Shown one piece after another: positions 37,595-45,748 of a stretch of 64,000 nt of DNA (position 1 is its first letter; each line of letters begins with the position of its first letter). Both the position numbers and the translations under genes were made by a program. This DNA is from Mycobacterium sp. 852002-51961_SCH5331710 (GTDB taxonomy: Bacteria > Actinomycetota > Actinomycetes > Mycobacteriales > Mycobacteriaceae): the NCBI RefSeq assembly GCF_001665535.1, contig NZ_LZSQ01000006.1, forward strand, positions 62,001 to 126,000, in the 5' to 3' direction. Under the pieces are notes generated by a model. It saw only the letters and a program-made list of their open reading frames with translations, made no database searches and was not told the DNA's origin.

Positions 37595-38053
37595 TTGTGC
37601 ACGTTTCGCCATTTATCGGTAGGCGCAACCGCCGCGGCGGTGGCTGCGGGTGCCGCGCTCATCGGCGCGGGTCAGGCGGGCGCCGTCCCCGACGTTGTCG
37701 ACCGCCCTTATAAAGACGCCAAGAGAATCATCGAGCAATACGGCGGTAACGCCGTTGTCGCGACTCGGGTGGGCAGCAGCGCCGACGAAGGTGACTGCCT
37801 GGTGACGAACGCATGGGATGCGGCGGTGCGCCGGCCCAACTCACGTGGTCGCCCGATCGCCAACAGCGATGTGATGGTCGCGCTGAATTGCAACGGCGCG
37901 CTGGCCGCGCCCGGGGTGCCGGGCAACTCGGCGATGAGCCCGGTGGGGCGCGACGCCAAGGCCGAACAGCAACGCCGAGAGGCCAAGGCCGCCCGCGAAG
38001 CGGCCACTCTGGAGGAGCAGGAGCTGACCGCTCCTGTGACGCCGGACAACTGA
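37595..38053 (+). CDS. Secreted single-PASTA-domain protein, paralogue 1
   Basis: The 152-residue protein has a signal peptide (about residues 1-30, ending GAGQAGA) and then one PASTA-like domain, PDVVDRPYKDAKRIIEQYGG, with the shared GDCLVTNAWD and VALNCNG segments. The two cysteines may pair. A charged helix (AKAEQQRREAKAAREAATLEEQE) follows and the chain ends PVTPDN. PASTA domains bind peptidoglycan stem or unlinked muropeptides, so a wall-binding role is inferred. TTG is the start, with GGAGG 8 nt upstream. Confidence 0.8.
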   Translation: MCTFRHLSVGATAAAVAAGAALIGAGQAGAVPDVVDRPYKDAKRIIEQYGGNAVVATRVGSSADEGDCLVTNAWDAAVRRPNSRGRPIANSDVMVALNCNGALAAPGVPGNSAMSPVGRDAKAEQQRREAKAAREAATLEEQELTAPVTPDN

Positions 38054-38168
38054 GCTTTCGGCGCCCAGACCTTCGCGCCTTCTTCCGGTGGCGGTGTATA
38101 TCGAACCGCAATAGACTGCGGCCAGCGTTTACACGGCGGTCATCGCCCGGACACGGAGGTTGGGGCAC

Positions 38169-38594
38169 GTGAAGAAGGTCATCACGATCGGCTGCATGTC
38201 GGCGATGAGCGTCGCGGCGGCGTCGGCCGTCCTCCTGGGTTCGGGCGCCGCCTCCGCCGCTCCGAGTGTTGTGGGAATGAAGTACTCCGACGCCCAGGAG
38301 CAGATCGAGAACGCCGGGGGCAAGGCGGTTGTCGCCTCTCGGGTCGGCGACAAGCTCGACCTCGGCGACTGCATCGTCACCAACATCTGGGACTCGTCCT
38401 TCCTACGCATCGATCAGGCCGACTCGAGTGAGATGTCCGTCGCGCTGAACTGCGCCGGCGAGTACGCGACCGCCACCAATCCCGGTGCGTCGGTTGCCAA
38501 TCCGCTCGGGCGTGCGGCCAAGTCCAAGGCCGAAGAGGAAGCCGCGACCGAGGAACAGCAAGAACTGGAAAGCCCGGTCACGCCCGACGAGTAA
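38169..38594 (+). CDS. Secreted single-PASTA-domain protein, paralogue 2
   Basis: The 141-residue protein has a signal peptide (about 1-31), then APSVVGMKYSDAQEQIENAGG, the PASTA core, GDCIVTNIWDSSFLRID and MSVALNCAGEYATATNPGAS. It has the same acidic tail and ends PVTPDE. The GTG at 38169 follows GGAGG by 9 nt. It is closest to paralogue 3 and shares with it NPGASVANPLGRAAKSKAEEE almost exactly. Confidence 0.82.
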   Translation: MKKVITIGCMSAMSVAAASAVLLGSGAASAAPSVVGMKYSDAQEQIENAGGKAVVASRVGDKLDLGDCIVTNIWDSSFLRIDQADSSEMSVALNCAGEYATATNPGASVANPLGRAAKSKAEEEAATEEQQELESPVTPDE

Positions 38595-38751
38595 CGCAGT
38601 CTTCACAACCCGCAACGTTTTTCACTCGGCGTCAACGCCGCGGCCTCGCTGCGTTCACATCACCCCGTGAGGGTTGCCTGGAATCCGCACCGGGGGTGGA
38701 CGGCCGCACGCCGCACCCGCCCCGGAGCACACTCACGGAGGCGAGCAGAGC

Positions 38752-39186
38752 ATGCGAATGCGAGTGTTGGGGGTCGGCATTGCGGTGTCGACGATGCTGT
38801 TGAGCGCGGCGCTGTTGACTACAGCGCTGTTGACTACCCCGAAGGCGACGGCCGCTCCCGACGTCGTCGGACAGACGTACTCCGATGCGGCGTCGGCCAT
38901 CGAGGAGGAGGGTGGCACGGCGGTGGTGGCCGCCCGAGTGGGGGACAAGCTCGACCAGGGCGACTGCATCGTCACCAACGCCTGGGACGCGTCGTTTCTG
39001 CGCATCGACGCCTCCGGCAGCCAGGTCCATCTCGCGCTGAACTGTGCGGGCGGTTACGCGACGGCGACCAATCCCGGTGCGTCGGTTGCCAATCCGCTCG
39101 GCCGTGCGGCCAAGTCGAAGGCCGAAGAGGAAGCCGAGAACCAGGAACTCGAAGAGCTGGAAGCGCCGGTCACGCCCGACGAGTAG
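38752..39186 (+). CDS. Secreted single-PASTA-domain protein, paralogue 3
   Basis: The 144-residue protein has a signal peptide, then APDVVGQTYSDAASAIEEEGG with VVAARVGDKLDQGDCIVTNAW, LHLALNC-type core and the same acidic C-terminus ending PVTPDE. An ATG at 38752 follows GGAGG by 11 nt; a second ATG is 6 nt further. The repeated leader TTGACTACAGCGCTGTTGACT inside the signal codons is a small tandem duplication. Three consecutive paralogues suggest recent tandem expansion. Confidence 0.82.
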   Translation: MRMRVLGVGIAVSTMLLSAALLTTALLTTPKATAAPDVVGQTYSDAASAIEEEGGTAVVAARVGDKLDQGDCIVTNAWDASFLRIDASGSQVHLALNCAGGYATATNPGASVANPLGRAAKSKAEEEAENQELEELEAPVTPDE

Positions 39187-39192
39187 GGCCGT

Positions 39193-39777
39193 CTAGTAGC
39201 TCGAGACCCGGCCGAGCAGCATCTCGACGCAGTAGTCGATGAAGTGCTCGCGCGTCACGGTCAGCCTGCCCTCGAGGTAAGCGATGAACAACGCGGTCAG
39301 GGCGCCGATCAAGCCGGTGGCCGCCATCGCCGCCCGATCCGGATCGGTGACGCGGGTGAGCTTGCGGTGCAGCAACTCAATGAAGCTGGGCATCCATTCG
39401 GCGCCCGAGCGCGTCAGCACCGGCTCGCTGGTCGGCGCGAGCAGCAAGACCCTGCCCCGCGTCGGGTCGTCGACCATCAGGGCCACGAATCGTTCGACCG
39501 CGTCGCGTGGTGTCTGCGCAGAAGACAGCGTCTCCATCGCTTTGGCGCACACGTCGTCGTAGACCGCGCGGACGAACTCGTCGCGATCGGCGAAGCTTTC
39601 GTAGAAGTAGCGCTCGGTCAACCCGGCCGCCCGGCAAACGGCGCGGACGGTGAGAGACGGGCCCCCGGCGGCGCCGAGAAGCCCTACACCCGCGGCGATG
39701 AGTTCGTCGCGGCGGAGCACCTGACGGTCTTGCAGCGGCACGCCGGACCATCGGCCCCGTCTTTGACCTGACGGCAC
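39193..39777 (-). CDS. TetR/AcrR-family transcriptional regulator
   Basis: The 194-residue regulator has an N-terminal helix-turn-helix (ELIAAGVGLLGAAGGPSLTVRAVCRAAGLTERYFYESFADRDEFV) and a helical ligand-binding C-terminus. The GTG at 39777 with AGGAGG close upstream is chosen; an earlier frame to 39870 overlaps the divergent gene's promoter. It diverges from the MpaB-type oxygenase across 68 bp with a palindromic TCAGAATCTGA, and probably represses it. Ligand is unknown. Confidence 0.88.
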   Translation of the reverse strand: MPSGQRRGRWSGVPLQDRQVLRRDELIAAGVGLLGAAGGPSLTVRAVCRAAGLTERYFYESFADRDEFVRAVYDDVCAKAMETLSSAQTPRDAVERFVALMVDDPTRGRVLLLAPTSEPVLTRSGAEWMPSFIELLHRKLTRVTDPDRAAMAATGLIGALTALFIAYLEGRLTVTREHFIDYCVEMLLGRVSSY

Positions 39778-39811
39778 AACCCTCCTAAGCTCGGCATGAC
39801 AACGCCCGTAG

Positions 39812-39822
39812 TCAGAATCTGA
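39812..39822. promoter_or_regulatory. Palindromic operator candidate TCAGAATCTGA
   Basis: An 11-bp perfect palindrome lies in the 68-bp gap between the divergent TetR gene and the oxygenase gene, 24 nt before the latter's start. It is a plausible half or core of the TetR operator. Confidence 0.4.
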
Positions 39823-39845
39823 TCCAGCCGGACGGAAGTACACCA

Positions 39846-40880
39846 GTGACTCAAGATACGTCGGAATCATGCCCCGTGTCCTGGGAGCACCACGCGCCCG
39901 CCGGGCAGGCGATGGGGTCCGGAATGGCTGCCGGCTGTCCGGTGACGTCCGGCGGATACGATGCGCCGCCCCTGCCGCTTGGGCCCGACTCGCTGACGTG
40001 GAGGTACTTCGGCCAGTGGACCGGCCTGTTCCAGGGCACGTGGGCCGGATCGATGCAGAACATGCACCCGCAACTGGGTGCCGCCGTCAAGGAGCACTCG
40101 ATCTTCTTCATGGAGCGCATCCCGCGGCTGCTGCGCTCGATCTACCCCATCGGCGGGGTGGTCTTCGATGGTGAGCGCGCACCGAAGACGGGTGCGGAGG
40201 TGCGTGATTACCACATCGGCATCAAGGGCACCGACGAGCGCGGCCGGCGATACAGCGCGCTGAATCCCGACGTCTTCTACTGGGCCCACGCGACCTTCTT
40301 CAAGTCGACCCTGCTGGCGGCCGAGAAGTTCGGCGGCGGGCTGACCGGGGACCAGAAGCGCCAGCTGTTCGACGAGCACATCACTTGGTACCGGATGTAC
40401 GGGATGAGCATGCGTCCGGTGCCCAAGACGTGGGAGGAATTCCAGGAGTACTGGGATCACATGTGCCGCAACGTCTTGGAGAACAACTGGGCTGCCCGCG
40501 AGGTGATGGACCTTTCGACCATGCCCAAGCACCCCTCGCTGGAGTGGATCCCGGATCCGTTGTGGCGGTTGAACTTGAAGGTGATGCAGCGCTTCCTGAC
40601 GTTCATGACCGTCGCGCTCTATGACCCGCCGGTGCGGGAGCTGATGGGCTACACCTGGTCACCGCGGCAGGAGTGGCTGCACAGGCGCTTCTGCGATGTC
40701 GTCACGTTCGCCACCAAGGTGTTGCCGAAGCGGTGGCTGATGCACCCGCGCAAGCGCTCGGCGATGGATCGCGCGACGGGTCGACTGCCCGCCGACGCGC
40801 CGCTGGTCGAGACGCCGGCACGCAACCTGCCGCCGGTCGAGTACCGCGGGCAGCCCCAGTTCTATTGCCCGCAGGTGTGA
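39846..40880 (+). CDS. DUF2236 (MpaB/latex-clearing-like) oxygenase family protein
   Basis: This 344-residue cytosolic helical protein has the DUF2236 fold: HPQLGAAVKEHSIFF, RDYHIGIKGTDERGRRYSALNPDVFYWAHATFF, and DEHITWYRMYGMSMRPVPKTWEEF, where histidines likely bind haem b or metal. Relatives include latex-clearing oxygenases and fungal MpaB. Mycobacterial members are common and poorly characterised. The start GTG at 39846 lies just beyond the TetR operator candidate. The N-terminal CPVS and GCPVTSGG segments are poorly conserved and probably disordered. Confidence 0.85.
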   Translation: MTQDTSESCPVSWEHHAPAGQAMGSGMAAGCPVTSGGYDAPPLPLGPDSLTWRYFGQWTGLFQGTWAGSMQNMHPQLGAAVKEHSIFFMERIPRLLRSIYPIGGVVFDGERAPKTGAEVRDYHIGIKGTDERGRRYSALNPDVFYWAHATFFKSTLLAAEKFGGGLTGDQKRQLFDEHITWYRMYGMSMRPVPKTWEEFQEYWDHMCRNVLENNWAAREVMDLSTMPKHPSLEWIPDPLWRLNLKVMQRFLTFMTVALYDPPVRELMGYTWSPRQEWLHRRFCDVVTFATKVLPKRWLMHPRKRSAMDRATGRLPADAPLVETPARNLPPVEYRGQPQFYCPQV

Positions 40881-40892
40881 TTCGACGTCCTA

Positions 40893-41225
40893 TCACCGAC
40901 ACCAGGTGCGGTGATCGTCGCGCCGGAACCCGCGGCAGTCGGTCGCCTGTGCCTTGGGGAACACGACATAGGGCGGTTCACCCGAGCCGGTGAAGTAGTA
41001 GTAGTTGCGGTCGTCCTGACCGTAGACCCACCAGTCGCCCGAACCGTCGTTCATCTGGATGGGCGTGAAGCGCCACGGCGACGATTCCGCGGGAATGACA
41101 TACGCCGGCTCCGTCACGGCGAACCAGGCATTGGACGCGATCGGCGTTGCGGCGATGACGACGACGCCCGCCGCGGCCACCAGTGCCGCCAGGATGGTGA
41201 GTACGCGGACACGGTGGCGTGTCAT
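40893..41225 (-). CDS. Small secreted or membrane-anchored protein of unknown function
   Basis: The 110-residue product has one hydrophobic N-terminal segment (VLTILAALVAAAGVVVIAA, about 8-26), then a polar, aromatic-rich domain with WRFTPIQMNDGSGDWWVYGQDDRNYYYF and two cysteines (TDCRGFRRDDHRTWC). It looks like an anchored exported protein. I know no family with certainty. It lies between the oxygenase gene and the tRNA cluster. Confidence 0.6.
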   Translation of the reverse strand: MTRHRVRVLTILAALVAAAGVVVIAATPIASNAWFAVTEPAYVIPAESSPWRFTPIQMNDGSGDWWVYGQDDRNYYYFTGSGEPPYVVFPKAQATDCRGFRRDDHRTWCR

Positions 41226-41243
41226 GGCGGGAACTTACCTCAG

Positions 41244-41316
41244 TGCCCCCACCAGGGCTCGAACCTGGGACCTGCGGATTAAAAGTCCGTAGCTCTACCA
41301 ACTGAGCTATAGGGGC
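41244..41316 (-). tRNA. tRNA-Lys (anticodon TTT)
   Basis: The minus strand folds to a complete 73-nt tRNA: acceptor GCCCCTA pairs with TGGGGGC, D-arm GCTCAGTTGGTAGAGC, anticodon loop CTTTTAA with TTT, and T-arm with GGTTCGAGCC. CCA is not encoded. It is the only minus-strand tRNA here. Confidence 0.97.
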
Positions 41317-41437
41317 GCGCTGCACAGAATACTGGGTGCCGTTGGGCGACCTCGTTTGAGGATTCGGGTGCCGGTACCCTAAGCTACTGAAGCTCCCAAC
41401 GTCATCGCGTTGCGAGTACCCCGGAGAGATTCGGCTG

Positions 41438-41510
41438 GCCCCCTTCGTCTAGCGGCCTAGGACGCCGCCCTTTCAAGGCGGTAGCGCGGGTTCGAATCCC
41501 GTAGGGGGTA
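41438..41510 (+). tRNA. tRNA-Glu (anticodon TTC)
   Basis: A 73-nt cloverleaf with acceptor GCCCCCT/AGGGGGT, anticodon loop CTTTCAA (TTC) between GCCGC and GCGGT stems, and T-loop TTCGAAT. First of three co-oriented tRNAs. Confidence 0.97.
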
Positions 41511-41544
41511 CACGCAGCGACCCGTACGATGGGACGCACAGCAA

Positions 41545-41618
41545 GGCCCTGTGGCGCAGTTGGTTAGCGCGCCGCCCTGTCACGGCGGAGGTCGCGGGTT
41601 CAAGTCCCGTCAGGGTCG
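41545..41618 (+). tRNA. tRNA-Asp (anticodon GTC)
   Basis: A 74-nt cloverleaf with acceptor GGCCCTG/CAGGGTC, anticodon loop CTGTCAC (GTC) and T-loop TTCAAGT. The discriminator is G and CCA follows at 41619-41621. Confidence 0.97.
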
Positions 41619-41663
41619 CCATTGCGGCGAGGCATCTGGGTTACGCCCGACCGGTGCCTTCCG

Positions 41664-41737
41664 GGCCAGGTAGCTCAGTTGGTACGAGCGTCCGCCTGAA
41701 AAGCGGAAGGTCGCCGGTTCGATCCCGGCCCTGGCCA
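41664..41737 (+). tRNA. tRNA-Phe (anticodon GAA)
   Basis: A 74-nt cloverleaf with acceptor GGCCAGG/CCTGGCC, D-arm GCTCAGTTGGTACGAGC, anticodon loop CTGAAAA (GAA) and T-loop TTCGATC. CCA is encoded at 41738-41740. Confidence 0.97.
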
Positions 41738-41780
41738 CCAAGACGTCGTCGCGTTGACGCCCCTCTCCCCGCAGCACGCG

Positions 41781-41815
41781 ACCGGCGGCTCCGGTTCCCC
41801 GAAGCCGCCGGTTTT
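41781..41815 (+). terminator. Rho-independent terminator after the tRNA cluster
   Basis: ACCGGCGGCT and AGCCGCCGGT form a 10-bp GC-rich stem with a 12-nt loop, followed by TTTT. It should end the Glu-Asp-Phe transcript. Confidence 0.8.
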
Positions 41816-41835
41816 CCGACATCACGCCGCCGCGC

Positions 41836-42522
41836 TCACACGGGTTGTGGCACGTTTACCTTCTCCTCGGCGGGCACGACCTCGACCGGGGCCGGACCGG
41901 CAGCCGGAACGGTTTCGTCCGTCCCCGCGGTCCGCCTCGCCAGGGCTGCCGACAGACCCGCAGCCAGCGCCAGAACGGCCAGCGCCGCGACACCGGCCAC
42001 CGGCGAGTCCGTCCAGACCCCGTTCAACAGGAAGATCGCGGGCACCGTACATGTCGGGATCCCGAGCAGGATCAGCACCCAGCCCGTGAAGTGGCCGAGG
42101 TCGAAGGACCGAACTCGGGTGATCCCGAGGCCGAGCAACACGAAGAACAGCGTCCACATGGTCGCCCAGGTGGCCCAGATGACCGCGAAGACCGGGTCGG
42201 TGCCGATGTTCTTGACGGCGTAGACCGCCGCGATCGCGGCGACAAACACGCTGTACCAACCGAACCCCTGCGGCTCCAGATCGTAGATCTGGATGAGCCC
42301 GAACCACAGATAGGTGAATCCGAACAGCAGGCTCGGCCAGGTCCCGTTCACGATGCCGGCGTCGCCGCCCGCCTGGACCAGGATCAGCGTGGGCAGGATG
42401 ACCTGCGCCGACCCGACGAAAAGGTTGAGCGGCGCGGCGCTTCTGGGCTTGACGACCCCGATGGAGACGAGGCCGTTGACGAACAGGACGACGCCGACGA
42501 GCAGCAAACCGACGTTTCCCAT
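41836..42522 (-). CDS. AmiS/UreI-family membrane channel
   Basis: The 228-residue protein has about six membrane segments and resembles the AmiS/UreI proton-gated amide/urea channels: GNVGLLLVGVVLFVNGL, GTWPSLLFGFTYLWFGL and the central WATWATMWTLFFVLLGL. It likely moves short amides, urea or ammonia. A polar Pro/Glu-rich tail follows the last segment. Its ATG overlaps the stop of the isochorismatase-fold gene by one base, so the channel and a hydrolase are produced together, in line with uptake and hydrolysis of one substrate. Confidence 0.88.
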   Translation of the reverse strand: MGNVGLLLVGVVLFVNGLVSIGVVKPRSAAPLNLFVGSAQVILPTLILVQAGGDAGIVNGTWPSLLFGFTYLWFGLIQIYDLEPQGFGWYSVFVAAIAAVYAVKNIGTDPVFAVIWATWATMWTLFFVLLGLGITRVRSFDLGHFTGWVLILLGIPTCTVPAIFLLNGVWTDSPVAGVAALAVLALAAGLSAALARRTAGTDETVPAAGPAPVEVVPAEEKVNVPQPV

Positions 42523-43271
42523 CAGCGGCTCACCCACTCCACGAACTGGTCCGACGTGATCACCGGCGCGAAGAAGTCGTTGATGCGCTGAAAGGCCGCC
42601 GGTTCCTGGTCGGGGCGCACGGCGCCGGTCGCGTCGCCGACGATAATCGGCAGCAACCCGTGGTCGCGCGCCGCCCGGGCGTTGCCCTCGATGCACCAGT
42701 CGAGGTGGATGCCGGTGATGACGACGACCTCGACCTTCTGCCGAATCAGCGCGCCCGGCAGGTCCGTGCCGACGAACGCGGTCTGCAGCGCCTTCTCGTA
42801 GAGCTCGTTGTCACCCGGCTCGACAAGGTCGCGCAACTCGTCGACAAGCGCGTTGTCCCAGGCGATCTGCTCGGGCGTCGCGTCGATGTGGCCGGTCCAG
42901 CTCTCGTACTGGACGCGGTCGAAGTCGGTCTGCGGATAGTCCTGCCGGAACACCGAGAAGCCGATCCAGTTGAACGACACGAAGTTCGGCGCCCTGCGTG
43001 CCGCCTTGACCGTCTTCACCGTGGCCTCGAGGCTTCCGCGCAACGCGTGGCCTTCGGCGTATTGCACGCCGCCCGGCTTGTAGAGCGAATTGGACTGGCT
43101 CACGGACAGGAAGGCGGCCGGCCGGCTCAGGATCTCGCGGAAGTCGAGCTTCTGCCACTGCTTGGCCAGTGGCGGGATGGAGCCGACGTTGGTCGGCGGG
43201 AATTGCGTGGGATCGAGTTCGACCGGCTCAAGGGGAGTCGGTCGCGACGGGGCGTTGATGGTGGCGGTCAA
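42522..43271 (-). CDS. Isochorismatase-fold cysteine hydrolase
   Basis: From the TTG at 43271 this protein has 249 residues and the isochorismatase-like alpha/beta fold. The conserved parts are FVSFNWIGFSVFRQDYP, DLPGALIRQKVEVVVITGIHLDWCIEGNARAARDHGLLPIIVGDATG, where the Cys in DWCIEG is the nucleophile position. Such enzymes hydrolyse amides, ureido compounds or N-carbamoyl groups. Next to an AmiS-type channel an amidase or carbamoylase role is likely. The upstream extension of the frame lies over the P450 gene and is rejected. Confidence 0.82.
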   Translation of the reverse strand: MTATINAPSRPTPLEPVELDPTQFPPTNVGSIPPLAKQWQKLDFREILSRPAAFLSVSQSNSLYKPGGVQYAEGHALRGSLEATVKTVKAARRAPNFVSFNWIGFSVFRQDYPQTDFDRVQYESWTGHIDATPEQIAWDNALVDELRDLVEPGDNELYEKALQTAFVGTDLPGALIRQKVEVVVITGIHLDWCIEGNARAARDHGLLPIIVGDATGAVRPDQEPAAFQRINDFFAPVITSDQFVEWVSR

Positions 43272-43477
43272 TCTCGTGACTTTCTTCTCGGAGGACGGGC
43301 GTTTCGGGGCGGCGGTGAAATGTCCACGGGCGCCGGTGTTTACACGGAGGAAACGGATACGACCGAAGCGTCCCACGAGGTCAACGGCGGAGAGACACTT
43401 AGAATCGGCGCGAGTCCATCGTCTCCGGACCGGGACACGCGCGGGGAGTGTGCCGCCCGGCCACCCTTGTCTTCTGC

Positions 43478-43516
43478 GGTACCTGCGCGTACCGTACATC
43501 GGTACCTCGGTGTACC
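43478..43516. repeat. Cluster of five GTAC motifs in the divergent promoter
   Basis: GTAC occurs at 43479, 43489, 43494, 43502 and 43512 within the 258-bp gap between the isochorismatase-fold and P450 genes, about 15-50 nt before the P450 start. It includes GGTACC palindromes and looks like an operator array. The rest of the gap shows nothing clear. Confidence 0.45.
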
Positions 43517-43529
43517 AGGAAGGCGGCGC

Positions 43530-44909
43530 ATGGCCGAAGTGACGACCGACCCCGTGCGGCTCCCGCCCGGGCCCCGGCTGCCGAAGGCGGCGGTCGGGCT
43601 TGGATTCCTCGCCGGCCGGCACCGCGCCCTGACGGCGGTCGGCCGCAGGTACGGCGGCGCGTTCAGCGTTGAACTTCCCATCTTCGGCGATGCGATCGTG
43701 ATCAGCGACCGGGACCTCATCAGGGAGTTGTTCACGACGAACGGCGACCTCGTGGCCCGGGCCTCGAACCTCGGTGCCGTGCTCGGACCCGGGTCGACCT
43801 TCAGCCTCGACGGCGCGGCGCACCGCGAACGCCGCAAGCTGCTCGTGCCACCGTTCCACGGCAAGCGGATGGCCGGATACGAGGCGATCGTCGAACAGGA
43901 GGTGATGCGCGAGATCGCCACGTGGCCCGAGGGCCGCGAGTTCGAGACGCTGCAGCCGATGATGCGCATCACCTTGAACGCGATCCTGCGCACCGTGTTC
44001 GGCGCGGAGGGCGGCGCATTGGACGAACTGCGCGACCTGCTGCCGCCAATGGTTCCACTGGCGTCGCGGCTGGCGGTGCTGCCCAAGGCCTTGCGGCGCG
44101 ACCTCGGTCCGTGGAGCCCGTGGGGCCGCGTCCAGCGGTCGCGGCGACGCTACGACGACATCGTCGCCACCCTGATCGCCGAGGCGCGCGCGGACACCGC
44201 CCTCGCGGACCGCAGCGACATCCTGGCCCTGCTGTTGGCGGCCCGCTACGAGGACGGCTCGCCGATCGCCGACGCCCACATCGCCGACGAACTGCTCACC
44301 CTGCTGGCGGCCGGGCACGAGACGACGGCGACGACGCTGGCGTGGGCGATCGAGCGGTTGCGCAGGCATCCCCGACTGCTGTCACGGCTCACCGCTGAGA
44401 TCGACGCCGGGGGAAGCGAGTTGACGCAGGCCACGGTGTGGGAGGTGCAACGGGTTCGCCCGGTGGTTGAGGCGACGATCCGAGTGACCCGCGCGCGGCT
44501 TCGATTGAGAGAGTGGGTCGTCCCGGAGGGGCACACCGTCATCGCCAGCATCGGGATGGCGCACCAGTCCCCGCGCCACTTCACCGATCCCGGCACGTTC
44601 AACCCCGACCGGTTCCTGGGAACTAACCCCGACACCTACACCTGGATCCCCTACGGTGGCGGAATTCGTCGCTGCATCGGCGCCGCGTTCGCGAACATGG
44701 AGTTGAACGTGACGCTGCGAACCCTGCTGCGGGAGTTCGAGTTCGGCACCACCACCGAGACGGGGGAGGGGCGTCACTCACGCGGGGTGGCCACCGCCCC
44801 CGCACGCGGTGGTCGCGCCGTCGTCTTCCGGCGGTCCCGAGCCCGCGACACAAGTGATACGCAACGGGCGATCGCCCCCGAGCGCTCGACAACGAAGGAG
44901 TCCGTGTGA
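43530..44909 (+). CDS. Cytochrome P450 (CYP135/138-like)
   Basis: The 459-residue P450 has all key elements: proline-rich start RLPPGPRLP, I-helix AGHETTATT, K-helix EVQR, the meander and the haem loop YGGGIRRCIGAAF with the axial Cys near residue 381. FxxG is YxxG here, a conservative change. Its best resemblance by memory is to mycobacterial CYP135/138-type enzymes of unknown substrate. It is co-transcribed with an SDR through a GTGA overlap, which suggests sequential oxidation of a lipid or terpenoid. Confidence 0.92.
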   Translation: MAEVTTDPVRLPPGPRLPKAAVGLGFLAGRHRALTAVGRRYGGAFSVELPIFGDAIVISDRDLIRELFTTNGDLVARASNLGAVLGPGSTFSLDGAAHRERRKLLVPPFHGKRMAGYEAIVEQEVMREIATWPEGREFETLQPMMRITLNAILRTVFGAEGGALDELRDLLPPMVPLASRLAVLPKALRRDLGPWSPWGRVQRSRRRYDDIVATLIAEARADTALADRSDILALLLAARYEDGSPIADAHIADELLTLLAAGHETTATTLAWAIERLRRHPRLLSRLTAEIDAGGSELTQATVWEVQRVRPVVEATIRVTRARLRLREWVVPEGHTVIASIGMAHQSPRHFTDPGTFNPDRFLGTNPDTYTWIPYGGGIRRCIGAAFANMELNVTLRTLLREFEFGTTTETGEGRHSRGVATAPARGGRAVVFRRSRARDTSDTQRAIAPERSTTKESV

Positions 44910-45748
44910 GCAAGCAGCGCAGAGTCATCAGCGGCAGGACCGCGGTCATCACTGGAGCGGCATCCGGTATCGGACGCGCACTGGCGCAGCGGCTTTCGTC
45001 ATACAGCTGCCCGGTGGCCATCGCCGACGTCAACGAACAGGGACTCAAGGAGACAGAGGCGTCGCTGCGGGGTCCGGCGCTGCTGCGGGTGCTCGATGTC
45101 AGCGATGCCGATGCACAGCGCGACTTCGCCGCCGAAGTGCGCGAGTGGGCGCCGCGGCCGATCGGAGCCGTGTTCAACAACGCCGGCGTAGCGCTCGGCT
45201 CCACCGTGCTCGACGCCGTTGTCGAGGACGACGACTGGTTGTGGAACATCAACTTCCACGGCGTGGTGAACGGCACCAGGGCCTTCCTGCCGATCCTCGT
45301 CGAACAGGACGAGGGCGTGATCGTCAACACCTCCAGCGTCTTCGGCCTCGTCGGCATGCCCGGCCAAAGCGCTTACTGTTCGGCGAAATTCGCTGTTCGC
45401 GGGTTCACCGACTCGTTACGCCAGGAGTTGCGGGGGACCGGTGTGTCCGCCGTCAACGTGCACCCCGGCGGTGTGAACACCAACATCGTGCGCAACGGGC
45501 GCTTCCGTGAGGAGCCGGGTGGACCGACCAAGGAACAGGTGGCCAAGGAGTTCGCCGCGATGACGCGAACCCAGCCCGACAAGGCCGCGGAGATCATTCA
45601 CCGGGGTGTGGAGGCGGGCAAGGCCCGAATCCTCGTCGGACCGGACGCCTACATGTTCGACGCCCTCGCGCGGATCGCACCGTCGCGCTACTTCGACGCG
45701 CTCGAGCGCGTGGAGACCTTTCTGCGCAAGCGCGCCGCCAACAGCTAA
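44906..45748 (+). CDS. Short-chain dehydrogenase/reductase partner of the P450
   Basis: The 280-residue SDR has TGAASGIG (near residue 17), NNAGVALGS, the catalytic Ser in NTSSVFG and YCSAK. The C-terminus (VTAMTRTQPDKAAEIIHRGVEAGKARILVG) resembles oxidoreductases of the cyclohexanol/alcohol group. The GTG at 44906 overlaps the P450 stop. It is likely to oxidise the alcohol formed by the P450 or to reduce a ketone. The MBL gene converges with a 3-bp overlap. Confidence 0.92.
   Translation: MSKQRRVISGRTAVITGAASGIGRALAQRLSSYSCPVAIADVNEQGLKETEASLRGPALLRVLDVSDADAQRDFAAEVREWAPRPIGAVFNNAGVALGSTVLDAVVEDDDWLWNINFHGVVNGTRAFLPILVEQDEGVIVNTSSVFGLVGMPGQSAYCSAKFAVRGFTDSLRQELRGTGVSAVNVHPGGVNTNIVRNGRFREEPGGPTKEQVAKEFAAMTRTQPDKAAEIIHRGVEAGKARILVGPDAYMFDALARIAPSRYFDALERVETFLRKRAANS

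Noticed and set aside
42660..43529. N-terminal 290-residue extension of the P450 frame
   Set aside because: It lies opposite the isochorismatase-fold gene and has no P450 features. The ATG at 43530 gives the normal P450 start.
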